Positions 50,769 to 60,865 of a stretch of DNA of 64,000 nucleotides are shown here, in pieces. Source of the DNA: Lepidodermella squamata (Eukaryota; Gastrotricha); NCBI GenBank assembly GCA_047495785.1, contig JBLDXI010000006.1, forward strand, positions 372,001-436,000, written 5' to 3'. The notes below the pieces were generated by a model. That model saw only the letters and a program-made list of their open reading frames with translations. It had not been told where the DNA came from and did no database searches. Every line of letters starts with the position of its first letter. Within the stretch, counting starts at the first letter, position 1. A program made the position numbers and the translations under genes.

Positions 50769-53700
50769 TCAAGTAAATTTCGGAGTAAGAGGCGGCAGGC
50801 CGATGAAGCGGTACTGCTTCTCGCATTCGTCACCCTCGAGTCGGTGCAACTCGATGAACAGCCGATTCAGGTGCGTCAAATCGGGCCTTCGATAAGCCAG
50901 GCCTGTTATTACTTGCTCAGAGGTGCGTTCAAACCGCGGAATCAACTCCAAGAGCACCTTTTCGAAGCATAATCGGCGAAAAACTGCGTTCGGACAACTT
51001 GTCTGCCAGTACCATCCGATAATTTTCAGCATCTCGCTTTGAAGGCTTTGAATTAAAAGCGGCATCTTAAGTCGCGGACTCTCAGCTGAAAGCGCAAGAA
51101 AATGAAAAATAAATTTTCAAAATTAGAGCGAGACAATTTAAAAACAATCGTTTTTAAAAATTGAATTTTTCTGAAATTTTTGAATTACTTGAAAAAACGC
51201 GGCGGTTAAACAAAAACGGCAGAACGTCATAACAGCAAATGCCCCTAAACAGCAAGATTCATCTTTTACATATTAAGTTTTTGCTGTTTTGTCGCAAAAT
51301 AAAAAATTTGCTATTTAGCTATTTTTGCTGGTGGTGGTGGTGGTGGTGGTGGTGGTGGTGGTGGTGGTGGTGGTGGTGGTGGTGGTGGTGGATCACCGGT
51401 TCTACGACAACTGAGACCCGACAACTGAGAAAACGACAACTGAGACCGGACAACCGAGACCAAAATATAAATAAATAATTTTATTTTCGCTAACCGAGAC
51501 ACCGACAACCGAGACCAAATAATTCGAATTAATAATTAATTAAATCTTGGACAACCGAGACTCCGACAACCGAGACACCGACAACTGAGACCAAATAAAT
51601 AAAATAAATTTAATTTTTAATTAAAGCCCAAACTGGGTTGGGTGACAAATACGCCCCGACTAATCCGCCGGTTAACTTTGCGTCCCGACAAATACGTCCC
51701 ACGACAATACCGCTGGCGACATGAACGCTGGCGACCTTATAGCCATAATTTTAATAATTTAAAAAATATGAGCGTCAAAGTGTCAGCCCCAAAAATGGGC
51801 TGATATGACGCGTGAAAAAAATATTTTTCAATTAATTAATAGCGACATGATCGCTCGCGACTTGTACGCACGCGACGTTAACGCCCTTGACATATGCCAT
51901 GAACAGTGATGATCTAACACCGATATGGGTTTTGTTTTGAGATCAAGGCGAGAAACGGGGTCTCGCCAAATACAGTGGCGTATATGTCACTCCAAGCGGT
52001 CTCATCCGAGAAATGGCTGCGAGGAAAGGGCCGCATCCGGGCCTCTGTAAAAAATCATTCCAGTGGAGCGTGGAGCCACGTATCCCTAAGCAGGGTATTC
52101 GGTTTAAACTCAAACCAGTTCCTACCAGTTTACACCGGTGCCGGTATAAACCGGTTTTTTCAAGTTCAATAAAACCGCGGTTTTAAGTAAACAGACAAAT
52201 CCGACGGTTAGATAGTAAGACATCACCAGGAATGTGTCGTCCTAGCTGAAAGTGTTGGCGCAAAGATCAGCTACAAGATCAGGAGTTGCGTTGGTTATGA
52301 TAATCAGCTTTGATTCTATGCGTGAAGGATCATTTGCCAAGTAAGATTCGGCCAACTTCGAACAAAATCAATCATTCATTGTATAATCGATAATCGATAT
52401 TCGATAACCGATACTCCCAGTGAAAAAACAGATGCGCTCAGCGTGTTCAGCGCCTCAGATTACCCCTAGAACTCAAATATCTCCAAATAATTCGCAAAAC
52501 TAACGAAAATATCGGAAAATCAAAATTCACTTCCGGTTTTTTAATTGTTGAGCGGAACATTGTAAAAAAAATTTTTTTCAAAGGAATCGGCAAAACCGCG
52601 TCTTTTGATCGCAAAATCCCCCTTAGAAACCCCGAAGGGGTAAAGTTTGCACGGGGAACTCAATCCCGTTTTCAGAATTTTCATAGCTATCACAGATCTG
52701 GAGATAATTAGCTGTTTTTTTAATGTTTATTGCTTTATTGCATTTAATCGAATTTTTATGAAAATAGTCGAGTAACACATCAAACTATGCAGTTTTTTGC
52801 GTAGATTAACGTGGTGCACTCGAAAAATCAATAGAAGCTAAGGCATTTGAGTTGTTCGACTCTTCTTTTGGTCAGATCCTTTGATTATTGAAATTCATTA
52901 AAAACCGGTGTTTATTACCGGTATAAATCGGTTTAAACTGGTGGGCGGTTTTTTTTGAATAAAAACCGGTCGGTATAATACCCTGTCCCTAAGGGACCTG
53001 CTGATGAGCAGATCACAGCACTGGTGGCAACTGAATAGTGCTTGGCCTCATACGGGGTCCAATGGATAGCTATACGTCCAGCGGGCCCGCCACGTCAAGG
53101 TTCCAGTGCACCAGGCCCGGTCTTACCAAGAAAATCTAAGTCTTGTCATGAGTCAAGTTTGGTTGCTAAAAATCTACCTGTTTCCACCTCTGGTTAGAAT
53201 TCGGTATCTATTTGCTGTTATGTCGCCAGCGATAAAGTCGCTAGCTATAATGTCGTAAACAAATATAGTTCATAATTTATACAAAGCGCTTCTGTCGCCG
53301 TCGGAAGCGTCGCTAGCTAGCTTTTCGCCTGAAATAACCAAATTTGGACTAATTTGTCGTGGGCGGATAAGTCGCCCACATTTTTGGGCTATAATGTCTT
53401 GGGACGTAATTGTCGGGGCGCAAAGTATACGGACGCAAAAGTCGCGCACGGATTTGTCGCCACACCCCAAACTGAAGCCGAATATTAAGCATAGTGAGAC
53501 CTTAACCCTAACCCTATAACCCTAAACCTAACCCTAACCCTAACCCTAACCCTAACCCTTAAAAGTAAGAGCGTTTTTGTAAATTAAATTAATTTTAATT
53601 ATTTGGTCTCAGTTGTCGGTGTCTCGGTTGTCGGAGTCTCGGTTGTCCAAGATTTAATTAATTATTAATTCGAATTATTTGGTCTCGGTTGTCGGTGTCT

Positions 53701-54923
53701 CGGTTAGCGAAAATAAAATTATTTATTTATATTTTGGTCTCGGTTGTCCGGTCTCAGTTGTCGGATCTGAGTTGTCGTGGTCTCAGTTGTCGGAGTACGC
53801 ACAAAAGCTCAAAAATCAAAATGTTAAATTTCAAATTTTTTTAATTTAAATATGTTGAAAATGTGAAAAAACGATAATTAAAATTAATTTTTTATTTTTA
53901 CCTCTGAAAAACGCGATAACTTGGAGAAGGCTGATTTCGACGAAGGACGGCTGCCAAGCTTCCATAACGGCGGAAATTTTCGCAATGTGTTCGATTTGAT
54001 TCTTATGAATCGGGAAGGCCTTCAGGAAAATGCGAACCGCTTCGGGCGGCAGGGCGTAGAAGTGATTCAGGCAGGAAGGAAGGGACACTTGAAGGATGAC
54101 GATGGTGACCAACGATCGTGAGAATAAATGGCACCAGTCGCTCGTCGGCAGTTGAGGAGCGATGGGTCTTAGAGCTCGAGTGAATTCAACGCCAGCTAGC
54201 AGCATTTGTCCAAAGCCGGCCATTATCGCTATCCACAACGTCGTATCACTTCAAAAATTATCTCAAAAAATGAGCAAAGGTGAGCAAGGTCATTCCCTAT
54301 TTTCTAGTAATTTTTCTATTTTTCTATTTTTACCTGATTTATTTGCCCAGCTTTAAATAATTAGTGGGTAATTTTACACACTCATTACACACTCGCCCTT
54401 GAAATTCAGGTGAATTCTTACATTTAGAATTTTTTTTATGAATTTTCGAATTTTTTAAAAAATTTGGAAAAATCTTAAAATAATCAAACAAAAATTGTAA
54501 AATTAAAAAAATTAACTCCTGAAATGGCTTGCAGTTCCATTCGATCGATTCGATAACGGATAATTCGCTTGTAGCTCGCAGCAGTACGACCAGCTGTTGC
54601 TCGGTCATGATCGAACCATTGAAGGGAATTTCTTTAAAAATTGAGCTCGCTTTTCTCTCGTTTTTCGCCGTGACAATAGCGCATTTGGCACACGGGCAAG
54701 GTCGAACCAGCTCGTTGCCGTTATCGATGAAATTCGGTCTCTGGCCGGTAGGCGAGCGTTGATTGAAGTCGTTTATGCACTGCAAGTTGCGCGCCGTGTT
54801 CTTATTATTGTAACGGTCGAAAAATTGGCTACATAACTTGCACAGGCCGCTCGACTCAGCCTTTGATTGGGCACAAGCTTCACACAGCAAAACAGCAGGA
54901 TTCGCCACGCAAAACTCTCTCAT
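50769..54923 (-). CDS. Divergent nuclear hormone receptor, copy 3 (intron 2 invaded by transposons)
   Basis: Exons 54517-54923, 53902-54248 and 50769-51085; 356 aa. Intron 2 is 2816 nt against about 400 in its sister copy 4, because nested mobile DNA sits in it. Exon 1: LCEACAQSKAESSGLCKLC with SQFFDRY, a single degenerate finger, then PCAKC without its partner pair (copy 5 still has PCAKCIFDKC). Then MTEQQLVVLLRATSELSVIE. Exon 2: VEFTRALRPIAPQLPTSDW, VMEAWQPSFVEISLLQVIAF. Exon 3: LIQSLQSEMLKIIGWYW, PRFERTSEQVITGLAYRRPD, FIGLPPLTPKFT. Frame is intact; whether the huge intron is spliced is open. Confidence 0.78.
51195..51328. repeat. Partial foldback repeat with AACAGCAA words
   Basis: Carries CATAACAGCAAATG, AACAGCAAG and the inverse TTTTTGCTGTTTTGTCGCAA. 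Corresponds to 56397-56580 in the same intron of copy 4, where it is complete; here its right part is lost to the larger insertion. So this repeat predates the duplication of copies 3 and 4. Confidence 0.65.
51329..51391. repeat. (TGG)21 microsatellite
   Basis: Sixty-three bases of uninterrupted TGG at the left junction of the foldback insertion. It produces poly-Trp and poly-Pro shadow frames that are not genes. Confidence 0.95.
52091..52985. mobile_element. hAT-type non-autonomous element, 895 bp
   Basis: Termini CAGGGTATT..AATACCCTG, flanked by the 8-bp direct repeat TCCCTAAG (52083-52090 and 52986-52993). CAGGG ends plus an 8-bp duplication are the hAT hallmark. Subterminal ACCGGTTT/AAACCGGT words are repeated at both ends, as usual for hAT binding sites. 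No transposase. Confidence 0.85.
53501..53560. repeat. Interstitial telomere-like (CCCTAA)n array
   Basis: About nine CCCTAA-type units, five of them perfect in a row, between the inner and outer right arms of the foldback insertion. TTAGGG rather than the nematode TTAGGC form. Confidence 0.85.
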
Positions 54924-55749
54924 TCTTAACAAATGTAATTTCTAAAAATATTAAAAAAAATTTTAATTGAGAAAATGTAAACGTTCGAGCTATAGGAGGA
55001 ATTACAGGCAATATATTGTTCTTTGGTGATAATTTTAGATTTTGGTTGTCATAATTAAACAATGGCCATTGTCGTTAATTCGTCCTATGAGGCTTGCGAC
55101 AGTCTTGGTGAGGCTTGGGTGAGTGTCTAAAATCAGGCTCAACGACACAGAACATTTAAAACAAAATTGAAATTACCTATAGCCTGGGTATTTTCCATCG
55201 AATGAGATCTTCCCAACTCGTGCTCAGTACAATAAGCTAAATAACGAGAAATGCATTCGTCCGTGCTATTTGTCGCTATTCAAATTTCTGTCAGCCGCTG
55301 ACCTAATAATGTGCGAATTTTTGATGGCTAGATCTAGGTAAATTGATCAAAAACATCGCTAATTATCGTGATGGAAGCATATTTCATCATTCATCCAGGG
55401 GTTAACGAGAGGAGAACTTAGTCTTCACTTTGGTTTCAATGCGCACTCATGCGTGACGGATTGGTATGCAAATATATTGAATCGTTATCGGCTTGTGCCC
55501 AATCAAAATTGCGCCATTCAATCACGTGCGAGCACTTCTCATATTCCCGATCCTCTTCTGATATCGGAAAAATCACTGATTTGTAGAATCGATATTGAAA
55601 TCGATAGAGAAATGCTAGGCTCAAACTTGAGTGCTATCAAATGTCAAAAGAGAAAGAAAATAAAATTAATATTTATTCCGTCTCGAAAAAATTGTCAAAA
55701 ATACATATATCGAGCTGCTGCTTTTCAATTATTTGTTCGATTTTTCACG
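54924..55749. other. Duplicated intergenic segment upstream of copy 3
   Basis: Similar in order to 57700-58670 upstream of copy 4 (TTTTGATTGTCATAATT-ACAATGG words, CATTCATCCAG, the palindromic repeat at 55558 versus 58321, ACATATATCGAGCTGCTGCT at both right ends). No gene. Confidence 0.55.
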
Positions 55750-55840
55750 AAAATTTCGGCTCAAGAGGCGGCAGGCCGATGAAGCGGTACTGCTTCTCGC
55801 ATTGGTCGCCCTCGAGTCGGTGCAGCTCGATGAATGTATT
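55750..55840 (-). pseudogene. Orphan 3' end of a receptor exon 3
   Basis: The minus strand reads FIELHRLEGDQCEKQYRFIG and LPPLEPKFS-stop, matching the last 29 codons and 3' flank of copy 5 (58679-58765) and breaking off abruptly at 55840. Left behind by the unequal tandem duplication that created copies 3 and 4. Confidence 0.85.
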
Positions 55841-55947
55841 TAAAAAACTTCACCTTCGAATTTTTAAAACTTGATTTTTTATTTTTTCTTCTCCAAAGCG
55901 AAATAATAATGTAAATGTTTACACCACTCGAGTTATTTTGATTTTTT

Positions 55948-57621
55948 TCAAGTAAACTTCGGAGTAAGAGGCGGCAGGCCAATGAAGCGGTACTGCTTCT
56001 CGCACTCGTCGCCTTCAAGTCGGTACAGGTCGATGAAGAGCCGATTCAGGTGCATCAGATCGGGCCTTCGATAAGCCAGGCCGGTTATGACTTGCTCAGA
56101 CGTACTTTCGAATCGCGGAATCAACTCGTAGAGAACTTTTTCGAAGCATAACTGGTGAAAAACTGGGTTCAAGCAGCTTTTCTGCCAATACCAAACGAGA
56201 ATTTTCAGCATTTCGCTTTGAAGGCTTTGAATTAAAAGCGGCATCTTAAGTCGCGGACTCTTAGCTGAAGGCAAAAGAAAATGAAAAATAAATTTTCAAA
56301 ATTTGAGAAAGACAATTTGAAAAGAATCATTTTTTAAAAAATTGAAATTTTATTGAAATTTTTAAATAATTTAAAATATAACGTGGAGGTTGAAAAAAAA
56401 CGGCAGACTGTCATAACAGCAAATACCCAAAACAGCAAACGCGACAAAACAGCAACTTGCGACAACAGCAGAAAAATGATGCAGCTTTGACATAGTAAGT
56501 TTTTGCTGTTTTGTCGCAAAATAAAAGATTTGCTATTATGTCACAATCGCTCTTCTGCGAAGTTGCTGTTTTGTCGCCGTACCACAAAAACTCAAATCTT
56601 TTTAATTTAAATATGTTGAAAATTTGAAAAAAACGATAATTAAAATGGATTTTTTTTATTTTTACCACTGAAAAACGCGATAACTTGGAGAAGGCTGATT
56701 TCGACGAAGGACGGCTGCCAAGCTTCCAAAACGGCGGAAATTTTCGCAATGTGTTCGATTTGATTTTTATGAATTGGGAAAGCTTTCAGGAAAATGCGAA
56801 CCGCTTCCGGCGGCAGTGCATAGAAGTGATTCAGGCAGGAAGGAAGCGACACTTGAAGGATGACGATGGTGACCAACGACCATGAGAATAAATGGCACCA
56901 GTCGCTGGTCGGCAGTTGAGGAGCGATGGGTCTTAGGGCTCTTGTAAATTCAACGCCAGCGAGCAGCATTTGACCAAAGCCGGCCATTATCGCTATCCAT
57001 AACGTCGTATCGCTTCACAAATTATAAATTATCGCAAAAAATTAGTTAAAATTATTAGGAAGGGTCAAGTCATTCCTGATTTTCCCATTAATTTCGAAAT
57101 TTTTCCCAATTATTTCCCAATTTACCTGGCTTTACCTGGCTTCGAAAATTTGGAAAAATCTTAAAATAATCAAACAAAAATTGTAAAATTAACAAAATTC
57201 ACTCTTGAAATGGCTTGCAGTTCCATTCGATCGATTCGACGACAGATAATTCGCTAGTAGCTCGCAGCAGAACTATCAGCTTTTGCTCGGTCATAATCGA
57301 GTGATTCGAAGGGATGCCTTCAAAAAGCAAGCTAGTTTTCCGCTCGTTTTTCGCCGTGACAAAATCGCATTCCCAAAAAAAGCAATTGGCGCACAGACAG
57401 GGTCGAACCAGGTCGTTGCCGTTATCGATGAAATTATCGGGTTTGCGATCGACAGGTGATGAGCATTCATTAAAGCTGGTTTTGCGATTTTGCAAGTTGT
57501 GCGCGTTGTATCGGTCGAAACTTGTATTACATAACTTGCATAGGCCGCTCGACTCAGCCATTGAATGGGCGCAAACCTCACAAAGCAAAACTGGAGGATC
57601 CCTCATGCATAACACTCTCAT
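55948..57621 (-). CDS. Divergent nuclear hormone receptor, copy 4
   Basis: Exons 57203-57621, 56666-57012 and 55948-56264; introns 190 and 401 nt; 360 aa. Exon 1: LLCEVCAHSMAESSGLCKLC followed by NTSFDRYN (the FF of the recognition helix is lost), CLCANCFFWEC, then IMTEQKLIVLLRATSELSV. Exon 2 is almost identical to copy 3: MLLAGVEFTRALRPIAPQLP, PPEAVRIFLKAFPIHKNQIE, EAWQPSFVEISLLQVIAFF. Exon 3: IQSLQSEMLKILVWYW, PRFESTSEQVITGLAYRRPD. The exon 2/3 intron holds a foldback repeat. Copies 3 and 4 are the youngest pair. Confidence 0.8.
56397..56580. repeat. Foldback repeat with CGACAAAACAGCAA words
   Basis: Left part CAAACGCGACAAAACAGCAA and TTGCGACAACAGCAG; right part TTTTTGCTGTTTTGTCGCAA and GTTGCTGTTTTGTCGCC, inverted. 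The short words begin CGACA, as do those of the larger foldback arms at 51.4 kb. Confidence 0.7.
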
Positions 57622-58678
57622 TTCTTGCTAAATATAATTTCTAAAAAAATTAAAAAAATTATAATAAAAAAATTAAAGAAATTACCAATCTTACCAAAAG
57701 AAATTGAATTAAAAATTGAGAACATTAAATTCACGCTTTAGATGAAATTTAGATGAAAGCACGACAGTTTAGGCCAATCATTGTTTCACTGCACTTTCAA
57801 TGCACTTTGGCTGCAATAAGAGATTCATAAGTGTTCTTTTTAGATTTTGATTGTCATAATTGAACAATGGCCGCATTGTCCTATGAGGCATGCGACAGTT
57901 CTAAATCGCCGCATGGTGGGTGTCTAAAATCAGGCTTGTCGTAAAAAACTTTGAAATTACCTAAGCCTGGGGAATAAGTTTTTTTTCATCAAATGAGTTT
58001 TCCAACTTTCGGTCAAAAATAAGCATACTAACGAGAAATTCATTCATCCGTACTATTCCGTGTCGCTATTCAAATTTCTGTCAACCGATAACGATGATGA
58101 CATGAATAAGTTGATCGAAAGCATATAGCGATAATTATCGCAAGGGAAGCATCTTCATATTTCATCATTCATCCAGTTGCTAACCGCAATGCAAGGTTAT
58201 AGTCATCATTTTTATGCACTTGGGTTAACTATCTCGCAGGTACAATATTATTATGCTACATTTTGGCTCCATAAATAAGTTTTTCGCATTTTTCAGCATT
58301 TCTTTTCTCGATTCGACTGGTATCATCGGAAATTTGTAAAATCGATACTTGGAATCGATTCGGCTCCGCAGGTTTAGTATAACTCGTAAAATACGACTAA
58401 TTATGAGCTTTTTTTTAGGAAAAAAACTAGCGAAAGGAATGACCTTGATCAAGCAAAAATTCTGTCGGGTTACGCGCGAACTTATTATAAAGATTTTATA
58501 AAATAATCTATTTGTAGGCTCAAACTTGCGAGAGATTCTCCCCATGGCTCTAAAAAGGGCTGTCAAATGTCAGAAAAAAACAAAAGAAAGAAAAAACGAA
58601 ACATTTATTCAGTCTATTTAAACATTTGTCAAAAATACATATATCGAGCTGCTGCTTTTCAATTATTTGTTCGATTTT
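57622..58678. other. Intergenic between receptor copies 4 and 5
   Basis: Sister of 54924-55749; carries the palindromic repeat copy 58321-58364. The 113-aa minus-strand open frame at 58225-58566 overlaps repeat sequence and is not supported. Confidence 0.45.
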
Positions 58679-60865
58679 TCACGAAAATTTCGGCTCAAGA
58701 GGCGGCAGGCCGATGAAGCGGTACTGTTTCTCGCATTCGTCGCCCTCAAGTCGGTGCAGCTCGATGAACAGCCGATTCAGGTGCGTCAGATCGGGCCTGT
58801 AATTCGCAAGGGCGGTTACGCCTGCCTCAACTGCGCGTTCGAACCGCGGTATCAATTCGTTGAGCACCTTATCGAAGCATAACCGGCGAAATACTGTGTT
58901 TGAGCAACTTTTCTGCCAATACCAGTCGAGAATTTTGAATATCTCGCTTTGAAGGCTGTGAATTACATGTCTCATCTTGAGTCTAGGATTCTCCGCTGAA
59001 ATATAGGAATTTTTGAAAATATTAGAAAAATTTAAATTTCTGAAAATTTAAATTGAAAAATTTCAATTTCATTGAATTTTCGCAAAAAAATAAAATAAAA
59101 AAGTTTAATTTTCAATTGTTTACCTCTGAAGAACGCGATAACTTGGAGAAGGCTGATTTCGACGAATGACGGCTGCCAAGCTTCCATAACATCAGCAATT
59201 TGCGAAATGTGATCGACTTGATTTTTGTAAACCGGGAAGGTTTCGAGAAACATTTGGCGACACTCAGTATGCATGCCGTAGTAGTGGTTTGAACACGCCG
59301 GCAGTGATAGCTGCAGGATGGCTATGGAGACTAAGGACCGTGAGAATAAATGGCACCAGTCGCTGGTCGGCAGTTGAGGAGCGATGGGTCTTAGCGCTTT
59401 TGTGAATTCAACGCCGGCGAGTAGCATTTGACCGAAGCCGGCCATGATAAAATTCCACAGGGAAGCATCGCTATAGTAAAAAAACAACATCAATTTTAGT
59501 AAATTTGGGTATAATTCAGCATTCGAAGTAGGATCCTAAAACCTTTTGGCTATTTTGGATTTTTTCGATTTTTTTTTCGTTGACGTCCTTGGTGTGCTCT
59601 TTTTGCACAAATTATGAATCATCGCCATGCAAAAAAGCAGCGATGATTCATAATTATTAGCTGTTGTTCGCACTAAGTCTCGAGCGGGAGGGAACGGTAC
59701 AGTGTACATCGCACACTGGCCTAATTATTTGCACCAACAAAATTCAAAATTAGGGTTCCAGCACTAAATTTAGGCACTTAATTTTTCGGATTTTTGCCAT
59801 TTCGAATTTGTTTTAATAATAATGATTTCACCCTGAACTTTTAATAATTTATTCGGATTTTTTTTGAAATATTGATGAATTTTTGCTTGGCGCGCCAAAA
59901 ATTAGGGTTCCAGTTCTCCAGCCCCTGGAAATTATGATTTTTAGAGTTTCACGCCTTCACTAGAATCTCAATTTTTTGCTATCATGCCTAACCGATAGAA
60001 CTCTATATTACGCGTATTTTGCGCTATGAGCAATCATTTTAAGAGTTTTACTTCAGTCTGCAGAGCCGATATCGATTCCAAGTATCGATTTCACAAATCA
60101 GTGATTTTTCCGATATGACATGGCTTGGAACCCCGCGTCGATAATTTTTCTACTTTGCTTAGGGCACCATGTCGCAAAAATAAAAAATCCCTTGTTCAGG
60201 GAGGGCATCAGTATCAATCAATAAAGGGGAAAAGCCGAATTCACAAAAAATCGGAAAATTGTAGTGCCGGAACTCTTAATTTGAAGGCCGGAACCTCATA
60301 TTTAGTGGTGCAAATATTATTAATAAAAATCTTACATAATATAATACAAGTAATTTTTGCGTTCAACAAATATAAAAAAATCCGATTCGATTTTGTATAA
60401 AAGCTCAAGCGTGAACTGAATTAATTGTTAAATAGGTAAACAAAAATAAATAAAAAAAAATTACTTATGAAATGTTTCCAAGTCCCATTTGATCGATTCG
60501 ATGACTGATAGCTCACTGGTTGCTCGAAGTAGAACTATCAGCTTTTGCTCAGTCATGGCGCCATCTTCAATCGGAGAATTCGGCAACGACGATGACGAAC
60601 CGAAATTCCTCTCATTTCTCGCCATGACAAAAGCGCACTTGTCAAATATGCACTTGGCACACGGCTGAGGCCGAACTGCTACCATTTCGTTGCCGTTGAC
60701 GACCAAATTCGGCCTCTGGTCGGTCGGGCATTGATGGCAGCCGGTTAGGCACACCAAGTATCGAGAATCAGCCTTGACACAGTGGAAAAGTTGGTTGCAC
60801 AACTCGCATAAGCCGATCGAACTAGCCGTTGAAACGCTACAAACTTCGCATGGATTACAATTCAT
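58679..60865 (-). CDS. Divergent nuclear hormone receptor, copy 5
   Basis: Exons 60465-60865, 59124-59470 and 58679-58995; introns 994 and 128 nt; 354 aa. Exon 1 keeps both cysteine groups: NPCEVCSVSTASSIGLCELC (first pair to second pair 10 residues), CLTGCHQCPTDQRPN, PCAKCIFDKCAFVMARNER, although the recognition helix (NQLFHCVK) is unlike any classical P-box. Then MTEQKLIVLLRATSELSVIE. Exon 2: VEFTKALRPIAPQLPTSDW, MEAWQPSFVEISLLQVIAFF. Exon 3: IHSLQSEIFKILDWYWQKS, LIPRFERAVEAGVTALANYR, FIGLPPLEPKFS. Intron 1 carries a palindromic-repeat copy (60065-60116). Confidence 0.8.

Larger units (their letters stand above)
51404..53793. mobile_element. Nested foldback element in a receptor intron
   Basis: Outer arms 51404-51625 and 53578-53793 are inverted copies made of repeated words CGACAACYGAGAC separated by AT-rich spacers (the TAATTAATTATTAATTCGAA spacer is shared). 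Inside lies a second, more diverged inverted pair, about 51640-51900 and 53215-53475, built of words like GCGACAAATACGTCC and GCTGGCGAC. Inside that lies a ~1.3-kb centre holding a hAT-type element. A TTAGGG-type array lies between inner and outer right arms. No transposase gene was found. The insertion is absent from sister copy 4. Confidence 0.75.

Noticed and set aside
51239-51508. Open frames with poly-Trp (plus) and poly-Pro (minus)
   Set aside because: They are translations of the (TGG)21 microsatellite and foldback arm; no start context or domain.
52990-53030. CTGCTGATGAGCAG resembling a hammerhead ribozyme core
   Set aside because: CTGATGAG is present, but no GAAA box or matching stems follow; it is a simple short palindrome.
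54339-54516. Extension of receptor copy 3 exon 1 to 197 residues
   Set aside because: Read-through into an AT-rich intron; copies 2, 4, 5 and 6 show a donor at the equivalent of 54516.
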